From an uncultured Bacteroidales bacterium (lineage in GTDB: Bacteria > Bacteroidota > Bacteroidia > Bacteroidales > UBA932): 36,072 nt of DNA. Shown one piece after another: positions 1-8,557 of the stretch. The stretch covers positions 1-36,072 of the forward strand of contig CAKVBK010000006.1 in the NCBI GenBank assembly GCA_934725285.1, read 5' to 3'. The notes below the pieces were generated by a model that was not told where the DNA came from, did no database searches, and saw only the letters and a list, made by a program, of their open reading frames with translations. Numbering within the stretch: the first letter of the stretch is position 1; the number at the start of each line of letters is the position of its first letter. The position numbers and the translations under genes are program-made.

Positions 1-690
1 ATGAAGTTCCTCGGCAAGAGCAACATAGAGGTGGACAAGGTGATGATTCTCGGTGGTTCGGACATCGCCGAGCTGGTCGCCGCAAGACTCAGTCAGAAAA
101 TCAGTTCCGTAAAGATTCTGGAACGTGACAAGGAACGCGGAATGATCCTGTCTGAGAGACTACCTGACAATGTCATAGTGGTCATCGGCGACGGCAGGAA
201 CTCTGACCTTCTGCTTGAGGAAGGGATCAAGGACTACGACGCCTTCCTGGCCCTGACCGGCAATGACGAGGCCAACGTGTTGGCCTGCGTCGTGGCAAAG
301 AAGTTCGGGGTTGACCGCACAATCGCCGAGGTCGAGAACATCGAGTACATCCACCTCGCCGAGGAAATGGGAGTGGACTCCGTCATCAACAAGAAACTCA
401 TCACCGCCGGGCGCCTTTTCAAGTTCACCCTCAGCGGCAAGGCCAGACTTGTCAAGTACATGAGCGGCACCGACGCGGAGGTTCTTGAATATACCGTAGC
501 ACCCGGCAGCGCCATCACCAAGGGCACCCTAAAGGACATCTCATTCCCGAAAGACGCCGTGATCGGCGGTCTCATCCGTGGCAGCGAGTCCTACATCGCC
601 ATCGGCTCCACCCGCATCGAGCCCTACGACCGCGTCGTGGTTTTCGCCCTGCCCCATACCGTCAAGGACATCGACCGGCTGTTCAGGTAG
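1..690 (+). CDS. trkA: TrkA-type potassium uptake regulator, C-terminal RCK unit (probably partial)
   Basis: This is a cytoplasmic NAD(H)-binding regulatory subunit of a Trk K+ import system. The 229 residues contain one RCK unit. The Rossmann part spans about residues 12-135: the strand VMILGG with a loop GGSDIAE, and an acidic strand end near KILERD. The RCK_C part spans about 145-229 (AEVLEYTVAPGS to RVVVFALP). Bacteroidota TrkA proteins are usually about 450 residues with two such units, and the first residues here (FLGKSNIEVDKV) look like the linker between units. I therefore think the gene begins upstream of the window and the ATG at base 1 is internal. The nucleotide-binding loop is degenerate compared with GxGxxG, which is common in second units. 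The alternative is a complete single-unit KtrA-like protein. It converges with the sigma gene that follows. Confidence 0.82.
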   Translation: MKFLGKSNIEVDKVMILGGSDIAELVAARLSQKISSVKILERDKERGMILSERLPDNVIVVIGDGRNSDLLLEEGIKDYDAFLALTGNDEANVLACVVAKKFGVDRTIAEVENIEYIHLAEEMGVDSVINKKLITAGRLFKFTLSGKARLVKYMSGTDAEVLEYTVAPGSAITKGTLKDISFPKDAVIGGLIRGSESYIAIGSTRIEPYDRVVVFALPHTVKDIDRLFR

Positions 691-759
691 TGTTTTCCAT
701 CACTGCATTCAAAAGCAGCGATTTCACCCATTTTTGTCACCGAAAGCCCAAACAGCACC

Positions 760-1326
760 CTATTTGACGCTTATGAAGGTGAGCAATATAACCGGAAGGT
801 AGTCTTTCAGGCTGGCCTTGAGGGCTTTGCGGACAAAGCGGATGTTGTTGTCCACCTTGTCTTCGGAGATGTTCAACATTTCCGCAATCTCCTTGTACTT
901 CAACCCTTCCAGATTGCTGAGCAGGAACGAACGGCGCTTCTCCTCCGGCAATCCGTCCAGGCATTTCTGGAATATGGCGATGATCTCGTCCGTGAAGACA
1001 TCCGACAGGTCGTTCTCTTCGACCAACCGGTAATAAACCGGATTCTCCTCCCTGCCGAACGATAGGTCATTCAACTCATTCCTGAACGCTGAAGACTTCA
1101 TCCTGTCCAGGCAGGCGTTCCGCACAGACCTGAACATATAACCTACAGCATTGTCAAAGGCCACTCTGTCACGGGACATCCACAGACGGACAAAGCAGTC
1201 TGCCACAATGTCTTTCGCCGTCTCCGAATCCTTCAGGAAATAACAGGCGAACTCCTCGAAGATCTTCTGGTTACTCTTGTAAAGGTCTTCGAACAGGGTC
1301 ATCGTCTGTCTGTCCATGGTCTGCAT
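760..1326 (-). CDS. ECF RNA polymerase sigma factor (Bacteroidetes family 1), PUL1 regulator
   Basis: This is an extracytoplasmic-function sigma factor of about 180-188 residues. Region 2 is visible in ETAKDIVADCFVRLW (about residues 36-50). Region 4 is a helix-turn-helix in LEGLKYKEIAEMLNISEDKV (about 139-158). ATGs at 1326, 1317 and 1302 are all possible starts. The last gives MTLFEDLYKSN, which looks most like family members, and a TAAGTTTG element at 1341-1334 would make the first ATG nearly leaderless. It faces away from the fecR gene at 1604, whereas sigma and anti-sigma in such loci usually run in the same direction. I infer that it activates the PUL1 genes 1604-14224 when the SusC transporter binds its ligand. 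Confidence 0.9.
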   Translation of the reverse strand: MQTMDRQTMTLFEDLYKSNQKIFEEFACYFLKDSETAKDIVADCFVRLWMSRDRVAFDNAVGYMFRSVRNACLDRMKSSAFRNELNDLSFGREENPVYYRLVEENDLSDVFTDEIIAIFQKCLDGLPEEKRRSFLLSNLEGLKYKEIAEMLNISEDKVDNNIRFVRKALKASLKDYLPVILLTFISVK

Positions 1327-1333
1327 ACGGGCA

Positions 1334-1341
1334 CAAACTTA
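1334..1341 (-). promoter_or_regulatory. Candidate -7 element upstream of the ECF sigma gene
   Basis: The minus strand reads TAAGTTTG, a full match to the Bacteroides -7 consensus TAnnTTTG, 8 bases before the first possible ATG. I see no good -33 TTTG at 19-21 bases, so this rests on the -7 element alone. Confidence 0.35.
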
Positions 1342-1440
1342 CACAAAAATCAGCGATTATCAGAAGTTGTTATGCTTTTTGTTTAATATACAATGAACAT
1401 TTCGAAGAAATCAAAACAGCTTCTCAGATGAAACGCGGCG

Positions 1441-1496
1441 GAATATTCATAATAATCCAGAAAAAACTGTCGAACAGGAATATTCCTGAAAAAACT
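1441..1496. repeat. Two GAATATTC palindromes with trailing direct repeats in the sigma/fecR divergent gap
   Basis: GAATATTC occurs at 1441-1448 and again at 1478-1485, where it is the core of the perfect 14-bp palindrome CAGGAATATTCCTG (1475-1488). Each copy is followed by GAAAAAACT (1460-1468 and 1488-1496). This lies in the 277-bp divergent intergenic region between the sigma gene and fecR, where operators would be expected. GAATAT is generally over-represented in this window, so a regulatory role is inference only. Confidence 0.4.
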
Positions 1497-1603
1497 CAAT
1501 TAATTTTACGGAAACGCCCGGCTCAATCGTAGTATTGTCAGAGGGCGGAATGAATCTGCCCGGTACAGACCACATAGGAATAGCGCAAAATTGAGTCAGG
1601 AAT

Positions 1604-2584
1604 ATGATAACAATCAATGACACATTGCTTTACAGGTTCGTCGCAAGGGAGACGGACGAGCAGGAGAACGCCGCTGTCAACAAATGGGCGGAAGACAAGG
1701 AAAACTATGACCATCTGAGCAGGATCTACAAGGTGTACATGCTCTCGCGTTTTGCCCTGAACAGCAAGACAGCGGAAAGCATCCGCGAGGAAAGAGCCGT
1801 CAAGGAGCGTCAGGAAAGGAAAAGGAGAATATTCTTGCGCACAGTTGGCGGAGTGGCCGCTGCGGTGCTGCTTGGCGTGTTCTTTCTGTCCGGAGGCTAC
1901 TTTATGAAAAGGCACGATGACAGGATGATCGCAAAGGCCGAGAACATCGTCTCCGTACCTGCCGGAAACAAGATGGAGATCACACTGTCCGATGGGACTA
2001 AAGTGTTGCTTAGTCCCTGCTCCGAACTCCGTTATCCTGTGATATTCAAAGGCAAGGAAAGGAAAGTCAGCCTTTCCGGAAAGGCTTATTTCAGTGTCAC
2101 GCACGATGAGAGGCAGCCGTTTGTCGTGAGCACGTTCGCCTCAGACGTGGTCGTGCTGGGCACCAAATTCAACGTCAAGGCCGACGAGGAAAGACAGGCA
2201 TTCAGCGTTGCACTGGTAGAAGGGTCTGTCAAGGTTTGCGGCCACGGGGAAAACTCCAAGGAAACGCTGATGCGTCCCGGCGAGACGGTTGTGCTGAAAG
2301 ATGGAACGCTCGCCTTCAGCGAGACCAACGTGGCCTCGGAGACTTGCTGGACACAAGGCATTCTGAACCTCAACGGAATGGACTTCGAGGAACTTATGAG
2401 GGAAATGGAGAAAGTCTATGATGTCAGGATCAGGTTGGAGTGCGGAAATATTCCTGTCCTGCGCTACAGCACCGGTGAGCTGAGGGTCAGCGATGGCATT
2501 GACACCGCCCTGCGGCACCTTCAGAACTTCGCAGACTTCACATATTCAAAGGACTACAAGACAGGGGTCATCACCATCAGGTAA
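1604..2584 (+). CDS. FecR-family anti-sigma factor (PUL1)
   Basis: This is an inner-membrane anti-sigma factor of 326 residues. Residues 1-75 form the cytoplasmic sigma-binding part. A transmembrane helix lies at about 80-100 (VGGVAAAVLLGVFFLSGGYF). The FecR domain is periplasmic, about 115-225 (LSDGTKVLLSPCSELRYP, VVLGTKFNVKADEE). The C-terminal DUF4974 domain is about 250-326 (LNGMDFEELMREMEKVYDV). It would receive the signal from the STN domain of the SusC encoded just downstream (2693) and control the ECF sigma factor encoded divergently at 760-1326. An AGG at 1598-1600 precedes the ATG. The 108-bp gap to susC shows no clear promoter of the TAnnTTTG type. Confidence 0.93.
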   Translation: MITINDTLLYRFVARETDEQENAAVNKWAEDKENYDHLSRIYKVYMLSRFALNSKTAESIREERAVKERQERKRRIFLRTVGGVAAAVLLGVFFLSGGYFMKRHDDRMIAKAENIVSVPAGNKMEITLSDGTKVLLSPCSELRYPVIFKGKERKVSLSGKAYFSVTHDERQPFVVSTFASDVVVLGTKFNVKADEERQAFSVALVEGSVKVCGHGENSKETLMRPGETVVLKDGTLAFSETNVASETCWTQGILNLNGMDFEELMREMEKVYDVRIRLECGNIPVLRYSTGELRVSDGIDTALRHLQNFADFTYSKDYKTGVITIR

Positions 2585-2692
2585 TTCATCATCAGACAAT
2601 TAAGAAATCAGGGAACGGATGGCTATGCACTGTCCATACTATTTTCAACCGTAAATATTAAAACATTTTAACCCATCAAAATATTCTATTTT

Positions 2693-5600
2693 ATGTATCA
2701 AAACAGCATTCTGCAAAAGGTTTGCGGCATCGCCTGTTCTTTGATTCTCATCATCACCTCACCGGTCAGCGTGAATGCCAGGCCGCAGGAAGAGGACATC
2801 CGGATCAACCTTGAGTTGAAGGACGCCACCCTTCAGAAGGTGATGGACGAGATCAAAGGACAGTCTCCGTACCTGTTCTTCACAAGTCAGGTCGATCTGA
2901 CCAGAACGGTCAGCGTCTCCGTGAGGAACGAGACGATAGGCAATGTGTGCAGACAGGTCTTCAGTCCGCTCGGGATCGACTACAAGATCAACGGGCACTA
3001 CATCTACCTCTCCAACAAGCCGACGGCAAAGCCTCGGACGCTCACAGGGACGGTGACAGACCAGAACGGTCAGCCGGTCCCCGGGGTCTCGGTGTTCGTG
3101 CAGGGGACGACCACGGGCACAACCACCGACATTGACGGAAACTTCTCGCTGCCGGTCCCGGCGGAACAACTGGGCGGCAGGCTGGAGTTCAACAGCCTCG
3201 GCTACCAGACGGTCACGCTCGCGATCGGTGACAGGAGCATGTTCAATGTCACCCTGAACGAGGAGGCCGTCTCGCTTGAGGGCACCGTCGTCACCGCACT
3301 CGGCATCAGGCGCGACCAGAAAGCCTTGAGCTACAACGTTCAGGAGGTCAAGTCCGACCTGATCAACACGGTCAAGGACGCCAACTTTATCAACTCCCTC
3401 AGCGGAAAGGTCGCCGGAGTCAACATCAACTCCTCGTCCTCCGGTGTCGGCGGAGCGTCCAAGGTCGTGCTGCGCGGCAACAAGTCCATCAGCCAGTCGT
3501 CCAACGCCCTGTACGTCATTGACGGCATCCCGATGTACAATTTCGGGGGCGGTGGCGGCACCGAGTTCGACTCCAAGGGAGAGTCCGAGTCCATCGCTGA
3601 CATCAACCCGGAGGACATCGAGAGCATCTCCGTCCTGACCGGCGCTGCCGCAGCGGCGCTTTACGGCTCGGAGGCCGCCAACGGCGCCGTGATGATCACC
3701 ACGAAGAAAGGGCAGTCGGGCAACGTGAAGGCCAGTTTCTCTTCCAACACCGAGTTCCTCTCCCCGTTCCGTCTTCCTGAGTTCCAGAACTCCTACGGCA
3801 CGGGACTGAACGGTAAGACAGGCAACAGCGGCACCTATAGCTGGGGGCCGTATATTCCTGAATCAGCCCGCTACAACTATTCACCGAAAGACTATTTCAA
3901 GACGGGAAGCACCTACACCAACGCGTTCTCGGTCAGCGGAGGAACGGACAAGAACCAGACCTACTTCTCCGCTGCGGCGGTCAACTCCGACGGAATCATC
4001 CCGAACAACAGGTACGACCGCTACAACTTCACCTTCCGCAACACAAGCTATTTCCTCAAGGACAGGCTGAAGATAGACGCAAGCGCGAGCTACATCATCC
4101 AGAAGGATCAGAACATGACCAATCAGGGAGTATATTCAAACCCGCTCGTGCCGGTTTACCTCTTTCCGAGGGGCGACAACTTCGATGTGTACCGCAACTT
4201 TGAGAGGTACAACGCCGGGACGAAGCTGATGGAACAGTTCTGGAGCACGGACCTTGAAGGCGACCTCAGGATGCAGAACCCTTACTGGATCAACTACCGC
4301 AACCTGCGGAACAACGACAAGAAGCGCTATATGATGTCATTCTCCGCCAGTTTCGACATTCTGGAATGGCTGAACGTGGCGGGGCGCGTCCGCATCGACA
4401 ACGCTGACAACCTGTTCACCCAAAAGCTCTACGCTTCATCGAACGCGACTCTTACTGAAGGCGGGGTCAACGGACACTACACCGAGGCGCGCGCCTACGA
4501 CAAGCAGACCTACGCTGACATCATACTGAACGTCAACAAGACGCTCGGCAAGGACTGGAGCATCGTCGCCAACCTCGGAGCGTCCTACAACAACATCGGC
4601 ACCGACGAGCTGCGCTACGGCGGGCCGATCCAGGACAACGGCCTTGCCAACGTGTTCAATGTCTTCGACCTCGATGACACCAAGAAACGGGCTTCAAAGA
4701 GCGGATTGAACGATGAGACGCAGTCCGTCTTCGGCAGCGTTGAGATCGGGTGGAAAAAGATGCTCTACCTCACCGCCACCGGGCGCAACGACTGGGCTTC
4801 ACAGCTCGCCGGCTCCTCGACGAAGTCCTTCTTCTACCCGTCAGTCGGACTCTCGTGGGTCCCTACGTCTGTCTGGGAGACGGGCGCGCTCAGCTACCTC
4901 AAGCTTCGTGGCTCAATAGCCTCTGTCGGAATGCCTTTTCCAAGGTTTCTGACAATCCCGACCTATGAATATGACGCCACGAACAGGATCTGGAAGGACA
5001 AGACGCACTACCCTATCGGAGATCTGAAGCCCGAAAGGACACTCACCTGCGAGGTCGGAATAGAGGCCAAGCTCTGGCAGGATCTCAGCGTGAATGTCTC
5101 CTGGTACCTCGCTGACACCTACAACCAGACCTTCGACCCGTCACTCCCGCCATCCTCTTCCTACACGACCATCTACCTTCAGACCGGCAGCGTCAGAAAC
5201 ACCGGAATCGAGGCAAGCATCGGCTACAACCACACCTGGGGCGGCTTCACTTGGGACAGCGGCTTCACTTTCAGCAGAAACAGGAACGAGATCCGCGACC
5301 TCGCCGACGGGGCGGTCAACCCTGTCACCGGGGAGAGCCTCGACCTTGACAAGCTGGAGATAAAGGCTCTGGGAAAGGCCAAGTACATCCTCCGCAAGGG
5401 AGGCACGCTCGGAGACCTTTACACGACTTCCAGCCTGAAAAGGAACAACTACGGCTACATTGAGCTTGACGACAACGGAGAGGTAAGCCTCGCCGACAAC
5501 GGAGAGGAACTGTTCCTAGGAAGCGTGTTCCCTGAATATAACCTCGCGTGGCGCAACGACTTCACGTGGAAGGGACTGCACCTCGGCATTCTCGTCAGCG

Positions 5601-6025
5601 GACGCATTGGAGGCGTCTGCTACTCCGCAACCCAGGCCAACCTTGACCTCTATGGAGTGTCGAAGGCAAGCGCTGACGCAAGGGACGCAGGAGGAGTCCT
5701 CGTCAACGGAAGACAGCTGGTCTCTGCCCAGAAATGGTACCAGAAGATCGGCTCGCAGAGCGGTCTTCCGCAGTACTACACCTACGATGCCACCAACTTC
5801 CGGCTCCAGGAACTCTCACTTGGCTACACCCTGCCTCGCAAATGGTTCAAGGACAAGGCAGCCCTCACTCTGTCACTCGTGGGGCACAACCTCTGGATGA
5901 TCTGGTGCAAGGCACCGTTCGACCCTGAGTCCGTCGCCTCCACCGGCAACAACTACCAGGGCATAGACTACTTTATGATGCCGTCGCTCCGAAGCCTCGG
6001 ACTCAATGTCAAACTTGACTTCTAA
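2693..6025 (+). CDS. SusC/RagA-type TonB-dependent outer-membrane transporter with STN domain (PUL1)
   Basis: This is an outer-membrane importer of large glycan fragments, 1110 residues, normal for the family. The order is: signal peptide (about 1-29, cut near VNA-RPQ), STN signalling domain (about 36-106, INLELKDATLQKVMDEI), carboxypeptidase-regulatory-like beta-sandwich (about 117-205, TGTVTDQNGQPVPGVSV), plug (about 215-340, ALYVIDGIPMYNF, AAAALYGSEAANGAVMITTKKG), then a 22-strand-type barrel ending in an aromatic residue (VKLDF). The STN domain is what couples transport to the FecR/ECF pair encoded upstream. It forms the outer-membrane complex with the SusD encoded 19 bases downstream. 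The substrate cannot be read from the protein; the GH18 context suggests N-glycans. Confidence 0.95.
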   Translation: MYQNSILQKVCGIACSLILIITSPVSVNARPQEEDIRINLELKDATLQKVMDEIKGQSPYLFFTSQVDLTRTVSVSVRNETIGNVCRQVFSPLGIDYKINGHYIYLSNKPTAKPRTLTGTVTDQNGQPVPGVSVFVQGTTTGTTTDIDGNFSLPVPAEQLGGRLEFNSLGYQTVTLAIGDRSMFNVTLNEEAVSLEGTVVTALGIRRDQKALSYNVQEVKSDLINTVKDANFINSLSGKVAGVNINSSSSGVGGASKVVLRGNKSISQSSNALYVIDGIPMYNFGGGGGTEFDSKGESESIADINPEDIESISVLTGAAAAALYGSEAANGAVMITTKKGQSGNVKASFSSNTEFLSPFRLPEFQNSYGTGLNGKTGNSGTYSWGPYIPESARYNYSPKDYFKTGSTYTNAFSVSGGTDKNQTYFSAAAVNSDGIIPNNRYDRYNFTFRNTSYFLKDRLKIDASASYIIQKDQNMTNQGVYSNPLVPVYLFPRGDNFDVYRNFERYNAGTKLMEQFWSTDLEGDLRMQNPYWINYRNLRNNDKKRYMMSFSASFDILEWLNVAGRVRIDNADNLFTQKLYASSNATLTEGGVNGHYTEARAYDKQTYADIILNVNKTLGKDWSIVANLGASYNNIGTDELRYGGPIQDNGLANVFNVFDLDDTKKRASKSGLNDETQSVFGSVEIGWKKMLYLTATGRNDWASQLAGSSTKSFFYPSVGLSWVPTSVWETGALSYLKLRGSIASVGMPFPRFLTIPTYEYDATNRIWKDKTHYPIGDLKPERTLTCEVGIEAKLWQDLSVNVSWYLADTYNQTFDPSLPPSSSYTTIYLQTGSVRNTGIEASIGYNHTWGGFTWDSGFTFSRNRNEIRDLADGAVNPVTGESLDLDKLEIKALGKAKYILRKGGTLGDLYTTSSLKRNNYGYIELDDNGEVSLADNGEELFLGSVFPEYNLAWRNDFTWKGLHLGILVSGRIGGVCYSATQANLDLYGVSKASADARDAGGVLVNGRQLVSAQKWYQKIGSQSGLPQYYTYDATNFRLQELSLGYTLPRKWFKDKAALTLSLVGHNLWMIWCKAPFDPESVASTGNNYQGIDYFMMPSLRSLGLNVKLDF

Positions 6026-6044
6026 AATGACGGAGGAATATTTT

Positions 6045-7673
6045 ATGAAACACAACATTATGAATATCAAGTTTCTCCATTCAACAAAGAGCCTGTTTAG
6101 CGGAACGGGATCATTCAGTGCCGTCTGCCTGTGTCTCGCCCTGACTATAGGCTCATGCACGGACCGCTTCGAGAAGCTCAACACCAACCCGAACCAGGTC
6201 ACCTCCGGACAGATGGAGGCCAAGAACTACCGCACAGGGACGAAGGTCCTCGCACTCCAGAGTCTCGTCGTCCCGGTCGAGGAACACCAGTACCAGTTCA
6301 TCGAGAGCCTCTCCGGAGGGCCGTTCGGTGGCTACATCGGGAGCACCGTGGACACTTGGCAGGCTCGCTTCGAGACCTTCAATCCGTCAGTGGACTGGCG
6401 CAAGACCACATTCTCGGACATCATCACCGAACTCTACGCCCCGTACAGGGGGATAATAGGCGGAACGGAGGACGAGGTCGCAAGGGCGTTCGCGTCTCTC
6501 TACAGGGTCGCCGTGATGCAGCGGCTAACCGACAACTACGGCCCGATCCCGTACAGCGACATCCTCCGCACGGAGAAGATCACCGTGAAATACGACCCTC
6601 AGGAGACCGTTTACAACGAGCTATTCGAGGAACTTGACGGAGCCATCGAGGCCTTCGCTGACAACACCTCCCTCCCGGCATCCGGATGGAGCACCTACGA
6701 CAGGGTGTATTCAGGCAACATCGCCCAGTGGCTGAAATACGCCAACTCCCTGAAGCTCAGGATGGCGATGCGTGTCAGCTACAAGGCTCCGGAACTCGCG
6801 AGGAAAAAGGCCGAGGAAGCGATCACCTCAGGGCTCATCCTCACCAATGAGGACAACGCCTATATGCATCCGAGCGAGAACCGTATGACGCTCATCTACA
6901 ACAGCTGGAACGACCACCGCGTCGGAGCCGACATCCTCTGCTACATGACAGGCTACAACGACCCGAGGCTTGAAAGGATGTTCCTGAAGAGCACCGGCTC
7001 CAACCCGCAGTTCGTCGGAATCCGCATAGGCTCCACCGTTGCCAAGAAGAGCGAGGCCATAGAGGCATATTCAAACCTCATCGTGGAGTCAGACAGCCCG
7101 ATCCTCTGGATGAACGCCGCCGAGGTGAGCTTCCTTCTGGCCGAGTACAACCTCCGCTTTGCGGGTGACAGAGCCAAGGCCAAGGAATGCTACGAGAACG
7201 GAATAAGGCTTTCGTTCGCTGAGAGAGGAGCGTCTGGAGCTGACGCCTACATCACCGATGCCACCAGCACCCCGGCGCAGTACATCGACCCGCTCGGCAA
7301 GTACAGCGCCACAGCCAAGACCTCCGAGTGCAGGATCGCGTGGAACGACAAAGGGGACGAGGAAACCAATCTGGAACAGATCATCACCCAGAAATGGATC
7401 GCCATCTTCCCGCTCGGCAACGAGGCCTGGGCAGAGTACCGCAGGACAGGCTACCCGAAACTGCTTCCGGCTCCGCAGAACCTTGGGCCGGACAATGTTG
7501 ACCTTGAGCGTCACGCAAGAAGGCTGACCTACCCGGTGGAGGAATACACCGGCAACGGGGCCAATCTCGGTGAGGCGATCTCCGCCCTTGACTCTGAATC
7601 CGCCGATGGAAGCGGGGACACTTTCGCGACCCGCGTCTGGTGGGACTGCAAACCGTACAACCTGATAAAATAA
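6045..7673 (+). CDS. SusD/RagB-like nutrient-binding lipoprotein (SusD_2 type, PUL1)
   Basis: This is a surface-exposed lid of the SusCD complex that captures glycan and hands it to SusC. From the ATG at 6045 it has 542 residues with a lipobox ending in Cys38 (LTIGSC). I chose this start because GGAGG lies at 6032-6036, 8 bases upstream; ATGs at 6006 and 6027 lie before this site, and the first overlaps susC. Typical SusD helical-repeat sequence follows: AFASLYRVAVMQRLTDNYGPIPYSDI, here noted only as the region around residues 140-165, and a late WPLG-like segment KWIAIFPLGNEAWAEYRRTG near 450. The signal peptide is long because of an extra N-terminal stretch; ATG 6060 would shorten it by five residues. 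Confidence 0.92.
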   Translation: MKHNIMNIKFLHSTKSLFSGTGSFSAVCLCLALTIGSCTDRFEKLNTNPNQVTSGQMEAKNYRTGTKVLALQSLVVPVEEHQYQFIESLSGGPFGGYIGSTVDTWQARFETFNPSVDWRKTTFSDIITELYAPYRGIIGGTEDEVARAFASLYRVAVMQRLTDNYGPIPYSDILRTEKITVKYDPQETVYNELFEELDGAIEAFADNTSLPASGWSTYDRVYSGNIAQWLKYANSLKLRMAMRVSYKAPELARKKAEEAITSGLILTNEDNAYMHPSENRMTLIYNSWNDHRVGADILCYMTGYNDPRLERMFLKSTGSNPQFVGIRIGSTVAKKSEAIEAYSNLIVESDSPILWMNAAEVSFLLAEYNLRFAGDRAKAKECYENGIRLSFAERGASGADAYITDATSTPAQYIDPLGKYSATAKTSECRIAWNDKGDEETNLEQIITQKWIAIFPLGNEAWAEYRRTGYPKLLPAPQNLGPDNVDLERHARRLTYPVEEYTGNGANLGEAISALDSESADGSGDTFATRVWWDCKPYNLIK

Positions 7674-7679
7674 CAGAAA

Positions 7680-8552
7680 ATGAAGAATATATTGAAAAGA
7701 ACGCTGGCCATCGCCTCTTCCGCGCTGCTTCTCGCGTCCTGCTCCGACTGGACCAAGGTTGAGAGCGTGGGCATAGAAGAGACAATGCCGTGGGAGGCAA
7801 GCCCGAAGGAATGGGCTGACTATCAAGCGAGGGTGCGCGCCTACAAGAGCCGCCCGCACAAGCTGGTCTATGTCCGCTTCGCCAATTCCCCACAGGGGGT
7901 GCAGAACGAGAGAGGCAGCCTGAGAAGCCTTCCTGACAGCCTCGACATCGTGAGCCTGACCAACGGAGAGGATTTCTCCGAATATGACGCCGAGGATATG
8001 GCGAGAATGAGGGCCGTGGACATCAAGGTCATCTGCCAGGTTGACCTTGCGACGGCTCAGAACGCCTCGGCAGCCATCGACAAGGCGGTGGCCACCGTGA
8101 AGGAGAACGCCCTTGACGGCTACTCATTCACAGCTACTTCCAAGGAAACTGCTTCCGAGGCGGTGGGAAGACTGTCCTCCGCGAAATCCGAAAGCCAGAT
8201 TCTTGTCTTTGAAGGCGATCCGGTTTTCATAGTCTCCGAGGACATCGCGAAGATTGACCTCTTCGTCCTCGCCACCGAGACCATTGAAAATCCGTACGAC
8301 CTTCGGAACGTGATGGACGATGCCCTTGAGCAAGGAGTTCCTAAAGAGAGAATCCTTCTGTCCGCGTCACAAAACGGAGTGTTCTATAATTCAGAGAATG
8401 TGGAGATCCCCGTTCTTGAGGCTATGGCGGACAATGTCGTGGAATTCGGCCCGATGGCCGGGCTCGCGCTCTACGACATCGAATCCGACTATTATCACTA
8501 TGACCGGAACTGGTCAAACCTGCGTTCGGCCATTCATAGACTGAACCCTTAA
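7680..8552 (+). CDS. Degenerate GH18-fold surface lipoprotein (predicted non-catalytic glycan binder)
   Basis: This is a 290-residue lipoprotein (lipobox LLASC, Cys21). The body reads as a GH18-like TIM barrel: beta strands KLVYVRF, DIVSLT, IKVICQVD, LDGYSF, SQILVFEG, IDLFVLATE, ERILLSA and GLALYDIESDYY are in order. The beta-4 motif that holds the catalytic DxxDxDxE of GH18 is here LDGYSFTATS. Asp146 and Gly147 remain, but the positions of the stabilising Asp and the acid Glu are Thr151 and Thr153, so hydrolysis is not expected. The gene starts 6 bases after susD. I infer a surface glycan-binding protein that kept the substrate groove of an endo-glycosidase. Shorter than usual active family members. 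Confidence 0.8.
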   Translation: MKNILKRTLAIASSALLLASCSDWTKVESVGIEETMPWEASPKEWADYQARVRAYKSRPHKLVYVRFANSPQGVQNERGSLRSLPDSLDIVSLTNGEDFSEYDAEDMARMRAVDIKVICQVDLATAQNASAAIDKAVATVKENALDGYSFTATSKETASEAVGRLSSAKSESQILVFEGDPVFIVSEDIAKIDLFVLATETIENPYDLRNVMDDALEQGVPKERILLSASQNGVFYNSENVEIPVLEAMADNVVEFGPMAGLALYDIESDYYHYDRNWSNLRSAIHRLNP

Positions 8553-8557
8553 AACGA

